Notes: generated by a model not told the origin, from the letters alone. Counted from the stretch's first letter, positions 20,843 through 30,631 are shown. The stretch is DNA of 64,000 nt from Bacteroidota bacterium (GCA_024742495.1 JANSYJ010000007.1:96035-160034); one strand, 5' to 3'. Program-made: numbers and translations.

Positions 20843-21118
20843 ATGTCAACAGCCTTACTTTTCTTAAATATTAGCGGCGGCGAGGTTATCGTAATCTTGC
20901 TATTGGTGATTATGTTTTTCGGGGCAAATCGCATTCCAGAGATCGCCCGAGGTATAGGTAAAGGTATCCGGGAAGTGCGCAATGCCACTGAGGATATCAA
21001 AAGTGAGATCAACAAAACTTCCGAAGGCAGTGACTTGAAGAAATTCAAGGAGAAGGTAGAAAAGGAAAAGAAACAAATCGAGGATCTTACTGGCTCTATT
21101 AAGCGCACTAAACTATAA
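20843..21118 (+). CDS. tatA: Twin-arginine translocase subunit TatA/TatB family
   Basis: A 91-residue protein with the Tat A/B plan: a single N-terminal membrane helix (about residues 11-27, GGEVIVILLLVIMFFG), the FFGANRIPEIARG hinge, an amphipathic helix (about 32-50) and a charged, lysine- and glutamate-rich tail. It would oligomerise to form the pore or adaptor for folded Tat substrates in the inner membrane. The polar residue N-terminal to the helix is weak, so TatA against TatB is not certain from sequence alone. The next gene begins two bases after its stop, so the antiporter is probably co-transcribed. Confidence 0.88.
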   Translation: MSTALLFLNISGGEVIVILLLVIMFFGANRIPEIARGIGKGIREVRNATEDIKSEINKTSEGSDLKKFKEKVEKEKKQIEDLTGSIKRTKL

Positions 21119-21120
21119 GC

Positions 21121-22059
21121 ATGGACTACCTTTTGGTGATAGCAGGGGTGGTCTTGCTACTATTTGGTGGTGATTGGCTAGTAAAGGCTTCGGTGGATAT
21201 AGCATTACGCGCTAAAATCTCACTCTTGGTAGTAGGCATGACGGTGGTGAGTTTCGCCACTTCAGCTCCCGAATTACTGGTGAGTTTAAAGGCAGCTATC
21301 AATGGGCATATTGATATTTCCTTTGGTAATGTTATCGGGTCCAACATTGCGAATATTGCCTTAATCTTGGGTTTAACGGCAATGGTGTTCCCCATGCAAG
21401 TTGGTCGTAGGACCATGCGTATCGACTGGGGCATTATGTTTTTTGTTACCCTATTATTATTCGTTTTTCTTTGGAATGATGTGCTTTCCTTCTGGGAATC
21501 ATTAGTGCTTTTCCTCCTTCTGGTCCTTTATAATCTTTTTCAAATCCGAAGCTCTCGGAAAGAATCTAAGAAGGAGGATTATAGCGAAGAAAGACTTTTA
21601 CCGATTTGGAAGATGCTTTTGTTTTTAGCCGCTGGCATTGCTGGTTTACGCTATGGGGCGGAGTTTTTGGTAAAAGGGGCGGTTCATATTGCAACCGATT
21701 GGGGTATCAGTGAAAGGGTAGTTGGTTTAACCGTGGTTTCCATCGGCACCAGCCTACCAGAACTAGCGGCCTCCTTAATTGCAAGTTTTAAAGGAGAACA
21801 GGATTTATCCTTAGGAAACTTAATCGGGTCTAATATTTTCAATATTCTGGCGGTATTGGGTATTACCGGCCTGGTGGTAGATCTACCGGTTCAGAACGAG
21901 GCTTTAATGCGCTTCGATTTTCCATGGTTAATTGGTATCAGCTTAATTATTCTTCCTTTTATGCTTTGGATGAAGCGGGGAGTGATTTCTCGCTGGCAAG
22001 GATTTATTATGTTTTTGCTTTACACGGTGTATTTACTGGGGGTGATTGGAGTTTATTAG
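21121..22059 (+). CDS. Calcium/sodium (CaCA family) antiporter, YrbG-like
   Basis: Inner-membrane exchanger of 312 residues with about ten membrane helices in two inverted halves. Each half holds one alpha repeat: SFATSAPELLVSLKAA with GNVIGSNIANI in the first (about 44-82) and SIGTSLPELAASLIAS with GNLIGSNIFNI in the second (about 207-246). The acidic Glu of PEL and the Asn/Ser of GSN coordinate the cation in the family. It is expected to extrude Ca2+ in exchange for Na+ or H+. It starts two bases after tatA. The family assignment is firm; the ion preference is inferred. Confidence 0.92.
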   Translation: MDYLLVIAGVVLLLFGGDWLVKASVDIALRAKISLLVVGMTVVSFATSAPELLVSLKAAINGHIDISFGNVIGSNIANIALILGLTAMVFPMQVGRRTMRIDWGIMFFVTLLLFVFLWNDVLSFWESLVLFLLLVLYNLFQIRSSRKESKKEDYSEERLLPIWKMLLFLAAGIAGLRYGAEFLVKGAVHIATDWGISERVVGLTVVSIGTSLPELAASLIASFKGEQDLSLGNLIGSNIFNILAVLGITGLVVDLPVQNEALMRFDFPWLIGISLIILPFMLWMKRGVISRWQGFIMFLLYTVYLLGVIGVY

Positions 22060-22076
22060 TCACTTTTTCAGGAGTA

Positions 22077-22103
22077 ACCCCTTTTTAAGCAGGGGGTGTT
22101 TGT
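22077..22103 (+). terminator. Possible weak terminator after the antiporter gene
   Basis: Stem ACCCCTT (22077-22083) against AGGGGGT (22091-22097), with a seven-base loop and one G-T pair, followed only by GTTTGT. The short T-tract makes termination uncertain. Confidence 0.4.
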
Positions 22104-22169
22104 AAAATACTTAGCTTTTTTTGGTTTATGTCAGATGAATGAGTTTATTTTGCTCAAAATTTTTCACCC

Positions 22170-24356
22170 ATGCCAAAAAATCGATTTTCAGCCTTAACTG
22201 CAGCCCAAAAGAGGATGCCACAAGAGGTAGAACTTCCTTATACCAGAGTTTCCGAAATTTATGGAGAACATACTTTTAATGTTCGTTCCATGAAGGAATA
22301 TATGACCCCTCAAGCTTTTAATAGTGTTCAAGATGCTATAAGCAAGGGATCAAAGATCGACCGTTCGGTGGCCGATCAAGTTGCTTCAGGTATGAAATCT
22401 TGGGCGATTAGCTTAGGTGCTACTCATTATACCCACTGGTTTCAGCCTTTAACAGGATCTACCGCGGAAAAGCATGATTCCTTTTTTGAGCCAACTGGCA
22501 ATGGAGAGGCCATGGAGAAGTTTAGCGGTGGTATGCTTGTACAGCAAGAACCAGACGCATCAAGCTTCCCGAATGGAGGAATTCGCAATACCTTCGAAGC
22601 TCGTGGTTATACAGCCTGGGACCCAACTAGTCCGGCTTTTATAATGGGACATACCTTATGTATCCCTACAGTGTTTGTAGCTTATACTGGTGAGGCCTTA
22701 GATAATAAGACCCCATTATTAAGAGCATTACAGTCTATCGATCACGCTGCTACCGAAGTATGTCATTATTTCGATCGCAATGTGCGAAAAGTAACAGCCA
22801 CCTTGGGTTGGGAGCAGGAGTACTTTTTAGTAGATACCGCGCTTTACCATGCTCGTCCTGACTTAATGCTAACCGGGCGTACCGTGCTTGGTCATGCTCC
22901 CGCTAAAGGTCAACAATTGGATGACCATTATTTCGGTTCTATTCCAGAGCGCGCCCGTATGTTTATGCGCGAATTGGAGATGGAATCCTATAGATTGGGA
23001 ATCCCCGTTAAAACCCGCCATAATGAGGTTGCTCCAAGTCAATTTGAGTTAGCGCCAGTATTTGAAGAAGCCAACGTATCCGTAGACCATAACTCACTGA
23101 TTATGGATGTTATGGATAAGGTAGCCCGTCGTCATAACTTTAAGGTATTGCTTCATGAGAAGCCCTATGCTGGAGTTAATGGAAGTGGAAAGCACAACAA
23201 CTGGTCTTTAGCTACAGATACCGGGGTTAATCTTTTAGCACCAGGTAAATCACCAAAGAGCAATCTTCAGTTTTTAACCTTTTTAATTAACACCATAATG
23301 GCTGTGCATAAGCATGCAGATTTGCTGCGCGCTTCAATTGCATCCGCCGGTAATGACCACCGTCTTGGTGCCAATGAAGCACCGCCAGCTATTATTTCGG
23401 TATTCATTGGATCTCAGCTTACTGCTACCTTAGATGCCTTAGAGCAGTTAGAGAAAGGTAAACTTAGTCCAGAGCAAAAAACAGATCTCAAGCTGAATGT
23501 AGTAGGTAAGATTCCAGAAATTTTATTGGATAACACCGATCGAAATCGTACTTCTCCTTTCGCCTTTACTGGAAATAAGTTTGAATTAAGAGCAGTAGGA
23601 TCAGCAGCGAACTGTGCGCAGCCAATGACCGTGATGAACTCCATTATGGCTTCTCAGCTACGCGAGTTTAAAACTACCGTAGATGCACTAATCGAAGGTG
23701 GAATGAAGAAGGATGATGCCATCTTCAACGTATTACGCGACTATATTAAGCAAAGTAGAGACATTCGTTTTGAAGGCGATGGCTATTCTGATGATTGGGC
23801 GGCCGAAGCTGAAAAACGCGGTCTTAACAATGTAAGAACAACGCCTCAAGCCCTTGATTTTTATGTAACTGATAGTGCCATTCAATTATTCATTGAGAAT
23901 GAAGTGATGAATAAGGTAGAAGTTGAGGCGCGTCATGAGATTATGCTGGAAGAGTATAAAATGCGCATTCAGATCGAAAGTCGCGTTTTAGGCGATATCG
24001 CAGGAAACCACGTTGTTCCTACCGCCATCAATTACCAGAATAAGCTCATTCAAAATGTGCGCGGTCTTAAAGAAGTTTTAGCCCCGGATGTATTCCAGAA
24101 AGTGGCAAATGATCAGCTTCAAATGATCGAAAGCATTAGCGAATATATCAGTACTATCATTGCCGAAAAAGAAGCGATGATTGCCGAGCGTAAGCGCTGT
24201 AATGCCATGGAAGATACTCGGGAACAAGCTATTGCCTATTGTGATAATGTGATTCCTTATTTCGAGAAAATCCGTTATGCATGCGATAAATTGGAGCTGT
24301 TAATTGACGATGAATTATGGCCTCTACCAAAATATCGTGAACTAATCTTTATCTAA
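22170..24356 (+). CDS. glnN: Glutamine synthetase type III (GSIII)
   Basis: ATP-dependent ligation of ammonia to glutamate, cytoplasmic, the entry point for nitrogen assimilation. The 728-residue length is that of GSIII, found in Bacteroidota and cyanobacteria, against about 450-470 residues for GSI. Recognisable blocks are the N-terminal GSIII-specific region (residues 1-150, ending in HYTHWFQPLTGSTAEKHDSF), LGWEQEYFLVD as the metal-binding Glu loop, RHNEVAPSQFELAPVFEEAN as the second metal site, and HEKPYAGVNGSGKHNNWSL as the ATP/glutamate loop. It stands alone with a 110-base leader and a strong terminator. Regulation by nitrogen status is likely, but no operator is apparent. Confidence 0.96.
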   Translation: MPKNRFSALTAAQKRMPQEVELPYTRVSEIYGEHTFNVRSMKEYMTPQAFNSVQDAISKGSKIDRSVADQVASGMKSWAISLGATHYTHWFQPLTGSTAEKHDSFFEPTGNGEAMEKFSGGMLVQQEPDASSFPNGGIRNTFEARGYTAWDPTSPAFIMGHTLCIPTVFVAYTGEALDNKTPLLRALQSIDHAATEVCHYFDRNVRKVTATLGWEQEYFLVDTALYHARPDLMLTGRTVLGHAPAKGQQLDDHYFGSIPERARMFMRELEMESYRLGIPVKTRHNEVAPSQFELAPVFEEANVSVDHNSLIMDVMDKVARRHNFKVLLHEKPYAGVNGSGKHNNWSLATDTGVNLLAPGKSPKSNLQFLTFLINTIMAVHKHADLLRASIASAGNDHRLGANEAPPAIISVFIGSQLTATLDALEQLEKGKLSPEQKTDLKLNVVGKIPEILLDNTDRNRTSPFAFTGNKFELRAVGSAANCAQPMTVMNSIMASQLREFKTTVDALIEGGMKKDDAIFNVLRDYIKQSRDIRFEGDGYSDDWAAEAEKRGLNNVRTTPQALDFYVTDSAIQLFIENEVMNKVEVEARHEIMLEEYKMRIQIESRVLGDIAGNHVVPTAINYQNKLIQNVRGLKEVLAPDVFQKVANDQLQMIESISEYISTIIAEKEAMIAERKRCNAMEDTREQAIAYCDNVIPYFEKIRYACDKLELLIDDELWPLPKYRELIFI

Positions 24357-24380
24357 GGATTAAGAGCAAATAAATAAAAT

Positions 24381-24420
24381 GCCGCCTTGGTTGTTATACT
24401 AAGGCGGCTTTCTTTTTTTT
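24381..24420 (+). terminator. Rho-independent terminator after glutamine synthetase
   Basis: Perfect stem GCCGCCTT (24381-24388) and AAGGCGGC (24401-24408) with a 12-base loop, followed by a T-rich run. Confidence 0.9.
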
Positions 24421-24500
24421 AAAGCCCTTATAAATCCTTTAAGTCGAATGAAATATTTAACTATTTTAGCGCCTTACAGACCAAAATTACCGCGGTATTT

Positions 24501-27029
24501 ATGAGAAATCTCCAGTTAGGATTCACGATTTTTCTTCTAAGTTTTGTTTCATTCAATGCCTTAGCACAGGATGAAGAAGGCGACCCCAAGCTCCCAAAGG
24601 AGATAGCGGAAGCATACGAAGCTTTTGATTCTGAGGAATATTACTACGCCACCCAGCTTCTTAAAGATGCCTATGAAGAAGCCAAAGGTCGCGATCAAAA
24701 ATCGGAAGTGCTTTTCAAAACGGCCGAAGCTTACCGCATGATGAATCAGTATCAGGAAGCTGAACAGTTTTACAATAAAGCGATCAAAGTTGGCTATAAA
24801 GACCCGCAAGCTCTTTTACTAAAGGGAGATATGCTAAAAGCTCAAGGGGAATTTGAAGAGGCTATTGAAGCTTATCAAGATTACAAAAAGGAAAATCCAA
24901 CTGATACAGAAGGAGATATTGCCATTGAAAGTACCCGCAAAGCAATTGCCTTAAAAGACCGTCCATCTCAATATCAGGTGGATAATATGAAGGACATTAA
25001 CAGTAGGGCATTAGATTTCGCACCTTTCTTTGGAGGTGATCGACGAGAAAATGATGTTATCTACTTCGTTTCTTCTCGTGATGAGTCAGTAGGGAATGAT
25101 GATGATGGCTGGACGGGTCAGTCCTTTATGGACCTTTACAAAACCCAAGCGGAACGCAAATCTCGCCGAGGAAGAAGAAGAGGTAATGACGATACTGAAG
25201 AGGTAAGCTACAGTGACCTAAAATGGGCCACGCCTACTTTAGTAGATGAAGAGGAATTTTTGAATAGCGAATTCCATGAAGGAACCGCCACTTTTGATAG
25301 CCGCAAAAAAGAATTGTATTTCACACGCTGCCGCGTTGAAGAAAACGAAAAACTGGGCTGTGGCATCTACGTAACCGAATTCGTAGGTAAGTCTTGGAAG
25401 GAGCCCGTAAAACTCATTTTTGGGACAGATACTTTCGCCAATGTTGGCGATCCTAACTTATCATTGGATGATAAGTACATGTATTTTGTTTCTGATGATT
25501 TTAATAGTAAAGGACGTCATGATATTTTCATGAGCACCTATAACCGCCGAACCAAAACTTGGAATCAACCAAAAAATTTAGGCTCTACCGTTAATACCAA
25601 GGGCTCTGAGCGTTTCCCTATAGTTCATGGAGATGGATTTTTGTATTTCGCCTCTGATGGTCATCCAGGAATGGGAGGCCTTGATATCTTTAAGGTGAAG
25701 CTTGGCGAAGATGGAATGCCGGAGGGCGATGTTATGCACATGGAATATCCAATTAATTCCAGCAAGGATGACTTTCACCTTATTTGGGAACCCGGTTCGG
25801 ATACCAAAAAAGGATTCTTATCCTCTAATCGTGAAGGATCCAATAATAATAGTGATGATATTTGGTCAGTATATCGCACGCCTTTGGTGTTTAACCTCGA
25901 AGGAGTTGTTTTAGACTCTGAAGAAAAAACCCCAATTCCTGAGGCTTCGGTTACCATGGATGGATCAGATGGTTCCTCAGTTACCGTTACTGCGGATGAA
26001 AATGGTTACTACATTTTCGATGACACTAAAGTGGCGGAGAACGTAAATTATACCTTATCCTTTTCGAAGAAAAAGTATCTGTCAGCTACCGGAGAAGTAA
26101 CCACCATTGGTTTTGAAATTGATGCTTTTGAATATGTGCCTTCTGCTGGATATTTCATTAAGCGATTAGAGCTAAACAAACAGTTGGATCCCATCAAGAA
26201 GCCAATTGTACTGCCTAATGTATTCTTTGATTTAGCCAAATGGGACTTACGTCCAGAAGCAATGTCCTCTCTGGATTCGGTATTGGTGATTTTAAATAAT
26301 AACCCCAATATCACCATTGGCATGCGTTCACATACGGATTACCGTGACTCTGAAGAGAAGAACCAAGTGCTTTCTCAAAAACGTGCCGATACTTGTGTGA
26401 GTTATTTAATCTCGAAGGGTATTGATGCACGTCGCTTAACCGCTCAAGGTATGGGTGAATCGGAGCCTTTTGTAATTCCTAAAAATTACATTGGATACGG
26501 AAAAGAACATTTTACTGTTGGAACTCAATTAACCGAACGTTACATCAAGAGTCTTAGTCCGGAAAAGCAAGAAATTGCTAACCAGATTAATCGTCGTACC
26601 GACTTTAAGGTATTAACTGATGACTACGTGCCAGATGGCTTTGTTGAAGAAGACAAGTCGGTTGATGCTCGTGACATTATTGAAGATGCCCGTAATAAGG
26701 AGGTAGCAGCCGGAGAGATTTACATTCTAAAGAAGGGTGATAATCTTGGTAAGATTGCACGTAAGTATAAATTAAACATTCGTGACTTGAAGCAACTTAA
26801 TGGAGGTATGCGCGGTGTGCGTACTTTCGAAGGTATGCAGATCAAAGTTGAAAAAGATGGAAACTACAAAGCTTGGGACGAAAGCCACTATTTAGTGCGC
26901 CGCCGAGGAATGAGTTTAAAGGACATCGCCAAGGAACTGGATGTGGATATGGATTTACTTGAAGAGCTCAATCCCTTCCTTGAAGAAATTGATATTCAGC
27001 CTGGTCTTTGGATTCAGTATAAAAAATAG
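24501..27029 (+). CDS. PorE-like envelope protein: TPR, PD40 propeller, CRD, OmpA and LysM domains
   Basis: Exported protein of 842 residues. Signal peptide about 1-22 (ends FNALAQ, no lipobox cysteine). Then TPR repeats (about 30-155), a PD40/WD40-like propeller (about 165-445; blades with FVSSRDE, YFVSDDFNSKGRHDIF, YFASDGHPGMGGLDIF), a carboxypeptidase-regulatory-like fold (about 463-540), and an OmpA C-terminal peptidoglycan-binding domain (about 570-710) with VFFDLAKWDLRP and SHTDYRDSEEKN. Last is a LysM domain (about 738-785) with a second LysM-like unit to the end. The first four domains match PorE/PG1058 of the T9SS, which tethers the secretion ring to peptidoglycan; many Bacteroidota carry several paralogues, so a T9SS role is likely but not certain. 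Confidence 0.82.
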   Translation: MRNLQLGFTIFLLSFVSFNALAQDEEGDPKLPKEIAEAYEAFDSEEYYYATQLLKDAYEEAKGRDQKSEVLFKTAEAYRMMNQYQEAEQFYNKAIKVGYKDPQALLLKGDMLKAQGEFEEAIEAYQDYKKENPTDTEGDIAIESTRKAIALKDRPSQYQVDNMKDINSRALDFAPFFGGDRRENDVIYFVSSRDESVGNDDDGWTGQSFMDLYKTQAERKSRRGRRRGNDDTEEVSYSDLKWATPTLVDEEEFLNSEFHEGTATFDSRKKELYFTRCRVEENEKLGCGIYVTEFVGKSWKEPVKLIFGTDTFANVGDPNLSLDDKYMYFVSDDFNSKGRHDIFMSTYNRRTKTWNQPKNLGSTVNTKGSERFPIVHGDGFLYFASDGHPGMGGLDIFKVKLGEDGMPEGDVMHMEYPINSSKDDFHLIWEPGSDTKKGFLSSNREGSNNNSDDIWSVYRTPLVFNLEGVVLDSEEKTPIPEASVTMDGSDGSSVTVTADENGYYIFDDTKVAENVNYTLSFSKKKYLSATGEVTTIGFEIDAFEYVPSAGYFIKRLELNKQLDPIKKPIVLPNVFFDLAKWDLRPEAMSSLDSVLVILNNNPNITIGMRSHTDYRDSEEKNQVLSQKRADTCVSYLISKGIDARRLTAQGMGESEPFVIPKNYIGYGKEHFTVGTQLTERYIKSLSPEKQEIANQINRRTDFKVLTDDYVPDGFVEEDKSVDARDIIEDARNKEVAAGEIYILKKGDNLGKIARKYKLNIRDLKQLNGGMRGVRTFEGMQIKVEKDGNYKAWDESHYLVRRRGMSLKDIAKELDVDMDLLEELNPFLEEIDIQPGLWIQYKK

Positions 27030-27045
27030 CAATACAACATAATTT

Positions 27046-27085
27046 AAAAGCGCCCCGAGTATTATCTCGGGGCGCTTTTTATTTT
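27046..27085 (+). terminator. Rho-independent terminator
   Basis: Long perfect stem AAAAGCGCCCCGAG (27046-27059) and CTCGGGGCGCTTTT (27066-27079), six-base loop, trailing T-run. The purM start codon is only 12 bases beyond the stem, so the purM promoter must lie within or before this structure or transcription reads through. Confidence 0.92.
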
Positions 27086-27091
27086 TGCAAA

Positions 27092-28276
27092 ATGGTGGAC
27101 CAAACAAATAAATACAGTCAGCGAGGTGTCTCTTCCCAAAAGGAAGATGTTCATAAGGCCATTCAAGACCTTGATAAGGGATTATACCCTCAAGCCTTCT
27201 GTAAAATTATTCCCGATTACCTAAGTGCTAATGAAGATCAATGCTTGATCATGCACGCCGATGGGGCAGGGACTAAATCATCATTGGCCTATTTGTATTG
27301 GAAGGAAACAGGCGACCTTAGCGTGTGGAAGGGCATTGCCCAAGATGCACTAATTATGAACTTAGATGATCTATTATGTGTAGGCGCTACCGAAGTTCCG
27401 ATTTTAGTGTCATCAACTATTGGTCGTAATAAGAACCTCATTCCAGGAGAAGTCATTTCGGCCCTTATTCAAGGAACACAGGAGCTTATAGAAGAACTCA
27501 ACCAGCAAGGGATGAATTTGGTGCTTACCGGAGGTGAAACTGCCGATGTGGGCGACCTGGTGCGAACAATTATTGTAGATAGCACCGTAACCGCGAGTAT
27601 GAAGCGAGCGGAAGTAATTGACAATGCTAATATTGCCGAAGGTCAAGTAATTGTGGGCTTAGCTTCCTACGGACAGGCATCTTATGAGCATTCTTATAAT
27701 GGTGGGATGGGAAGCAATGGCTTAACCAGTGCGCGCCATGATGTTTTTGCTCATTATTTAGCCGAAAAGTATCCAGAGTCCTTTGATCCAAGTGTCCCAA
27801 GGGATTTAGTTTATAGTGGTTCAAGCAAGCTTACCGATGCCGTGGACGGTAGTCCCATAGATGCAGGTAAATTGGTTTTATCCCCAACCCGTACTTATGC
27901 GCCTATCATCACTGAAATCCTGAAAAGCCATCGCCAGCATGTACACGGTATGGTGCATTGCAGCGGAGGGGCCCAAACCAAGGTGCTTCACTTTATCAAT
28001 AAGCTGCATATTGTTAAGGATTCCATGTTCGAAACTCCGCCTTTATTTAAACATATACAGGCTTCATCTGCAACTAGCTGGAAGGAGATGTATGAGGTGT
28101 TTAATATGGGTCATCGCATGGAGCTTTATTGTGATCCCGCTGCAGCAGAAGCCATCATTGCCATTAGTGAATACTTTAAGGTTCGCGCTCAAGTAATTGG
28201 CAGAGTGGAAGCTGCCGATGAAGCCAAAGTAACCATTCAGTCTAATCACGGTCACTTTGAGTATTTTAAGTCCTAA
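27092..28276 (+). CDS. purM: Phosphoribosylformylglycinamidine cyclo-ligase (AIR synthase)
   Basis: Closes the imidazole ring in de novo purine synthesis (FGAM + ATP to AIR), cytoplasmic. The 394-residue sequence has the PurM core: HADGAGTKSSLAY near 55-67, the NLDDLLCVGA block near 90-100, and LTGGETADVGDLVR near 147-160. It is longer than the roughly 345-residue E. coli enzyme, as in other Bacteroidota, and diverges from it mainly in the N-terminal extension. A release factor gene follows after three bases and pyrF after that, giving a housekeeping operon. Confidence 0.92.
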   Translation: MVDQTNKYSQRGVSSQKEDVHKAIQDLDKGLYPQAFCKIIPDYLSANEDQCLIMHADGAGTKSSLAYLYWKETGDLSVWKGIAQDALIMNLDDLLCVGATEVPILVSSTIGRNKNLIPGEVISALIQGTQELIEELNQQGMNLVLTGGETADVGDLVRTIIVDSTVTASMKRAEVIDNANIAEGQVIVGLASYGQASYEHSYNGGMGSNGLTSARHDVFAHYLAEKYPESFDPSVPRDLVYSGSSKLTDAVDGSPIDAGKLVLSPTRTYAPIITEILKSHRQHVHGMVHCSGGAQTKVLHFINKLHIVKDSMFETPPLFKHIQASSATSWKEMYEVFNMGHRMELYCDPAAAEAIIAISEYFKVRAQVIGRVEAADEAKVTIQSNHGHFEYFKS

Positions 28277-28279
28277 ATA

Positions 28280-29353
28280 ATGCAGGAAAAGTTAGATCAA
28301 ATAAAACAACGCTTCGATGAGGTGAATGACCTAATCATTCAGCCGGATATTATCTCCGATCAGAGGCGCTATGTGAAACTCAATAAGGAGTATAAGGATC
28401 TTAAAAAGATAGTTGATGCGCGTGCTCAGTATATGGAGTACAGCGAGCGTTTAAAGGAAGCCAAGGATTTAATCATTAATAGTGATGATGATGAAATGCG
28501 CGACATGGCTAAAATGGAGTTCGACGAAGTAGAACCGGCCTTGGAAAAATTGGAAGAGGATATACGGTTTATGCTTATCCCTAAAGATCCTGAGGACGAG
28601 AAAAACGCCGTTTTGGAGATTAGAGCTGGCACTGGAGGAGATGAAGCTTCCATTTTTTCGGGGGATTTAGCAAAGATGTATACGCGCTATTGCGAAGCTA
28701 GAGGCTGGAAAACCGAAATAGTGGACTACAGCGAAGGTACCATGGGTGGATATAAAGAAATCATCATGGAGGTGCGCGGTGAAGATGTGTATGGCACCTT
28801 GAAATTCGAAAGTGGTGTGCATCGAGTACAACGCGTTCCGGCTACCGAAACCCAAGGACGGGTGCATACTTCCGCCGCCACGGTAGCGGTATTGCCAGAA
28901 GCCGAAGAAGTGGATGTGGAGCTAAATCCTTCTGATGTAGAGATGCAAACTTCACGCTCAGGCGGAGCCGGGGGACAGAATGTAAATAAGGTTGAAACCA
29001 AAGTTCAATTAACGCATAAACCTACTGGAATTGTGGTGGTTTGCCAAATTGAAAGAACCCAATTGGGAAACCGGGAGCGGGCGATGCAAATGTTGCGGAC
29101 CAAACTCTATGAAATGGAATTGGAGAAACACAATAGTGCCATTTCCAGTAAACGTAAAACAATGGTTTCTACAGGGGACCGTTCTGCGAAAATTCGCACC
29201 TATAATTACCCTCAAGGTCGGGTTACCGATCACCGAATAAACTTAACCGTTTACAATCTTAATGATGTTGTAAATGGGGAAATACAGAAGTTCTTGGATG
29301 AGTTAATGCTAGCTGAGAACGCGGAACGATTAAGAGAAGGAAGCGAAGATTAG
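28280..29353 (+). CDS. prfA: Peptide chain release factor 1
   Basis: Terminates translation at UAA and UAG by triggering peptidyl-tRNA hydrolysis on the ribosome. The 357-residue protein shows the stop-codon tripeptide PAT in [15 protein letters not shown] (PxT is RF1; RF2 has SPF) and the catalytic GGQ at 231-233 within [10 protein letters not shown]. The N-terminal half is the helical domain 1. It begins three bases after purM and ends six bases before pyrF. The glutamine-methylating enzyme (prmC) is not adjacent here. Confidence 0.97.
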   Translation: MQEKLDQIKQRFDEVNDLIIQPDIISDQRRYVKLNKEYKDLKKIVDARAQYMEYSERLKEAKDLIINSDDDEMRDMAKMEFDEVEPALEKLEEDIRFMLIPKDPEDEKNAVLEIRAGTGGDEASIFSGDLAKMYTRYCEARGWKTEIVDYSEGTMGGYKEIIMEVRGEDVYGTLKFESGVHRVQRVPATETQGRVHTSAATVAVLPEAEEVDVELNPSDVEMQTSRSGGAGGQNVNKVETKVQLTHKPTGIVVVCQIERTQLGNRERAMQMLRTKLYEMELEKHNSAISSKRKTMVSTGDRSAKIRTYNYPQGRVTDHRINLTVYNLNDVVNGEIQKFLDELMLAENAERLREGSED

Positions 29354-29359
29354 ACCAAG

Positions 29360-30175
29360 ATGAATCGTCAAGAACTTATAGCTCAAATAAAGAAGAAGAA
29401 ATCGGTTCTATGTGTAGGATTAGATACCGATTTGTCGCGCATTCCAAAACACTTGTTAGCGACCGAGGATCCTATTTTTGAGTTTAACAAGGCCATTATT
29501 GATGCGACCAATAGCTATGCGGTAGCTTATAAGCCGAACTTGGCTTTTTATGAAGCGGAGGGACTGGCAGGTTGGAAGAGCTTAGAGAAAACTATTGAAT
29601 ATCTCAATGCCTATTATCCCGACTTGTTTAGCATTGCCGATGCTAAAAGAGGAGATATTGGAAATACTGGTAAGCGCTATGCCCAAGCTTTCTTCAATCG
29701 CTTAAATTTCGATTCCATTACCGTTGCACCTTATATGGGGCGCGACTCAATTGAACCATTTTTGGGCTATCCCAGTAAATGGGCTATAGTACTAGCTTTA
29801 ACCTCTAATCCAGGCGGTGCGGATTTCCAACTTCAAAAGTTAGCCTCCTCTAATAGCTTGTACCAGGAAGTATTAGCACAAACAAGCTCATGGGCCAGTG
29901 AGGAGGAAATGATGTACGTAGTAGGCGCTACCAAATCGGAGTTTTTAATAGAAATAAGAAAACAAATCCCCAATCACTTTTTACTAGTTCCTGGGGTTGG
30001 AGCACAAGGAGGCAGCGTAGCGGATGTTATGGAGCATGGACAAGGTTCCAAGGATATCGGACTGCTAATCAATTCTTCTCGTGGTGTAATTTACGCTTCC
30101 GAGGGAGCCGACTTTGCAGATGCTGCTGGCCAGGAAGCCAAGAAGCTTCAAGAGCAGATGGCAATTTACCTCTAA
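29360..30175 (+). CDS. pyrF: Orotidine 5'-phosphate decarboxylase, type 2
   Basis: Converts OMP to UMP in the last step of de novo pyrimidine synthesis. The catalytic Asp-Lys pair lies in DAKRGDIGNTG (about 94-104), the substrate-binding KPNLAFYE is at about 57-64, and the phosphate loop is VPGVGAQGG near 208-216. The 271-residue length and these motifs are those of the long PyrF branch common in Bacteroidota and mycobacteria. Third gene of the purM-prfA-pyrF run. Its stop overlaps the convergent marR stop, sharing the bases CTAA. Confidence 0.95.
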   Translation: MNRQELIAQIKKKKSVLCVGLDTDLSRIPKHLLATEDPIFEFNKAIIDATNSYAVAYKPNLAFYEAEGLAGWKSLEKTIEYLNAYYPDLFSIADAKRGDIGNTGKRYAQAFFNRLNFDSITVAPYMGRDSIEPFLGYPSKWAIVLALTSNPGGADFQLQKLASSNSLYQEVLAQTSSWASEEEMMYVVGATKSEFLIEIRKQIPNHFLLVPGVGAQGGSVADVMEHGQGSKDIGLLINSSRGVIYASEGADFADAAGQEAKKLQEQMAIYL

Positions 30176-30627
30176 GTCGTTTTCCTAAGCTTATCTAGGA
30201 GGTCACTGAGTAATTCCGCCTCCTCTGGATTAAGATTTTGAAGGCTATCTTCAATTACATGCTCTTTAGCATCAATCGCTTCCAGCTTCTTTAGCCCACC
30301 CTCGCTAATCATTACGTCCACCAAACGTTTGTCGCTAGGACAGGTTTGTTTGTGTACGAAGTCTTTCTTCACCAAGCGATCAACGATACGTGAGGTATCG
30401 CTCATTTTATCAAGCATACGCTCCCTTATTTGCAAGGTACTTAAGGGTTCAGGATGACTACCACGAAGAATGCGCAGTACATTAAACTGTTGCTTGGTAA
30501 GGTCCTCGTCTTTTAAAAGACCGCGGACCTGCTCTTCAAGCCAATTGTTGGTGTACAAAATATTGATGAAAGCTTTTTGATAAGCGTTTCTAAATTGGCT
30601 CTGCTTGATCTCTTCTTTTATTCCCAC
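30172..30627 (-). CDS. MarR-family transcriptional regulator
   Basis: A 151-residue winged-helix protein. The helix-turn-helix and wing span about residues 40-105: LTKQQFNVLRILRG, then LSTLQIRERM, DTSRIVDRLVKKDFVHK, and the wing CPSDKRLVDVMISEGG, which carries the DxR pair conserved in MarR wings. Flanking helices would dimerise. It diverges from the DUF2851 gene across 63 bases containing a perfect 16-base palindrome, the expected type of MarR operator, so it probably represses its neighbour and perhaps itself. The single cysteine (about residue 101) sits in the wing, so redox sensing is possible but unproven. Confidence 0.9.
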   Translation of the reverse strand: MGIKEEIKQSQFRNAYQKAFINILYTNNWLEEQVRGLLKDEDLTKQQFNVLRILRGSHPEPLSTLQIRERMLDKMSDTSRIVDRLVKKDFVHKQTCPSDKRLVDVMISEGGLKKLEAIDAKEHVIEDSLQNLNPEEAELLSDLLDKLRKTT

Positions 30628-30631
30628 GCTG

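Noticed and set aside
20836..21108. Antisense open frame across tatA
   Set aside because: tatA itself has a clear TatA hinge and helix pattern; the opposite frame shows only composition-driven serine and leucine.
27080..27087. TATTTTTG as a purM promoter
   Set aside because: It overlaps the T-run of the terminator, ends four bases before the start codon and has no -33 box.
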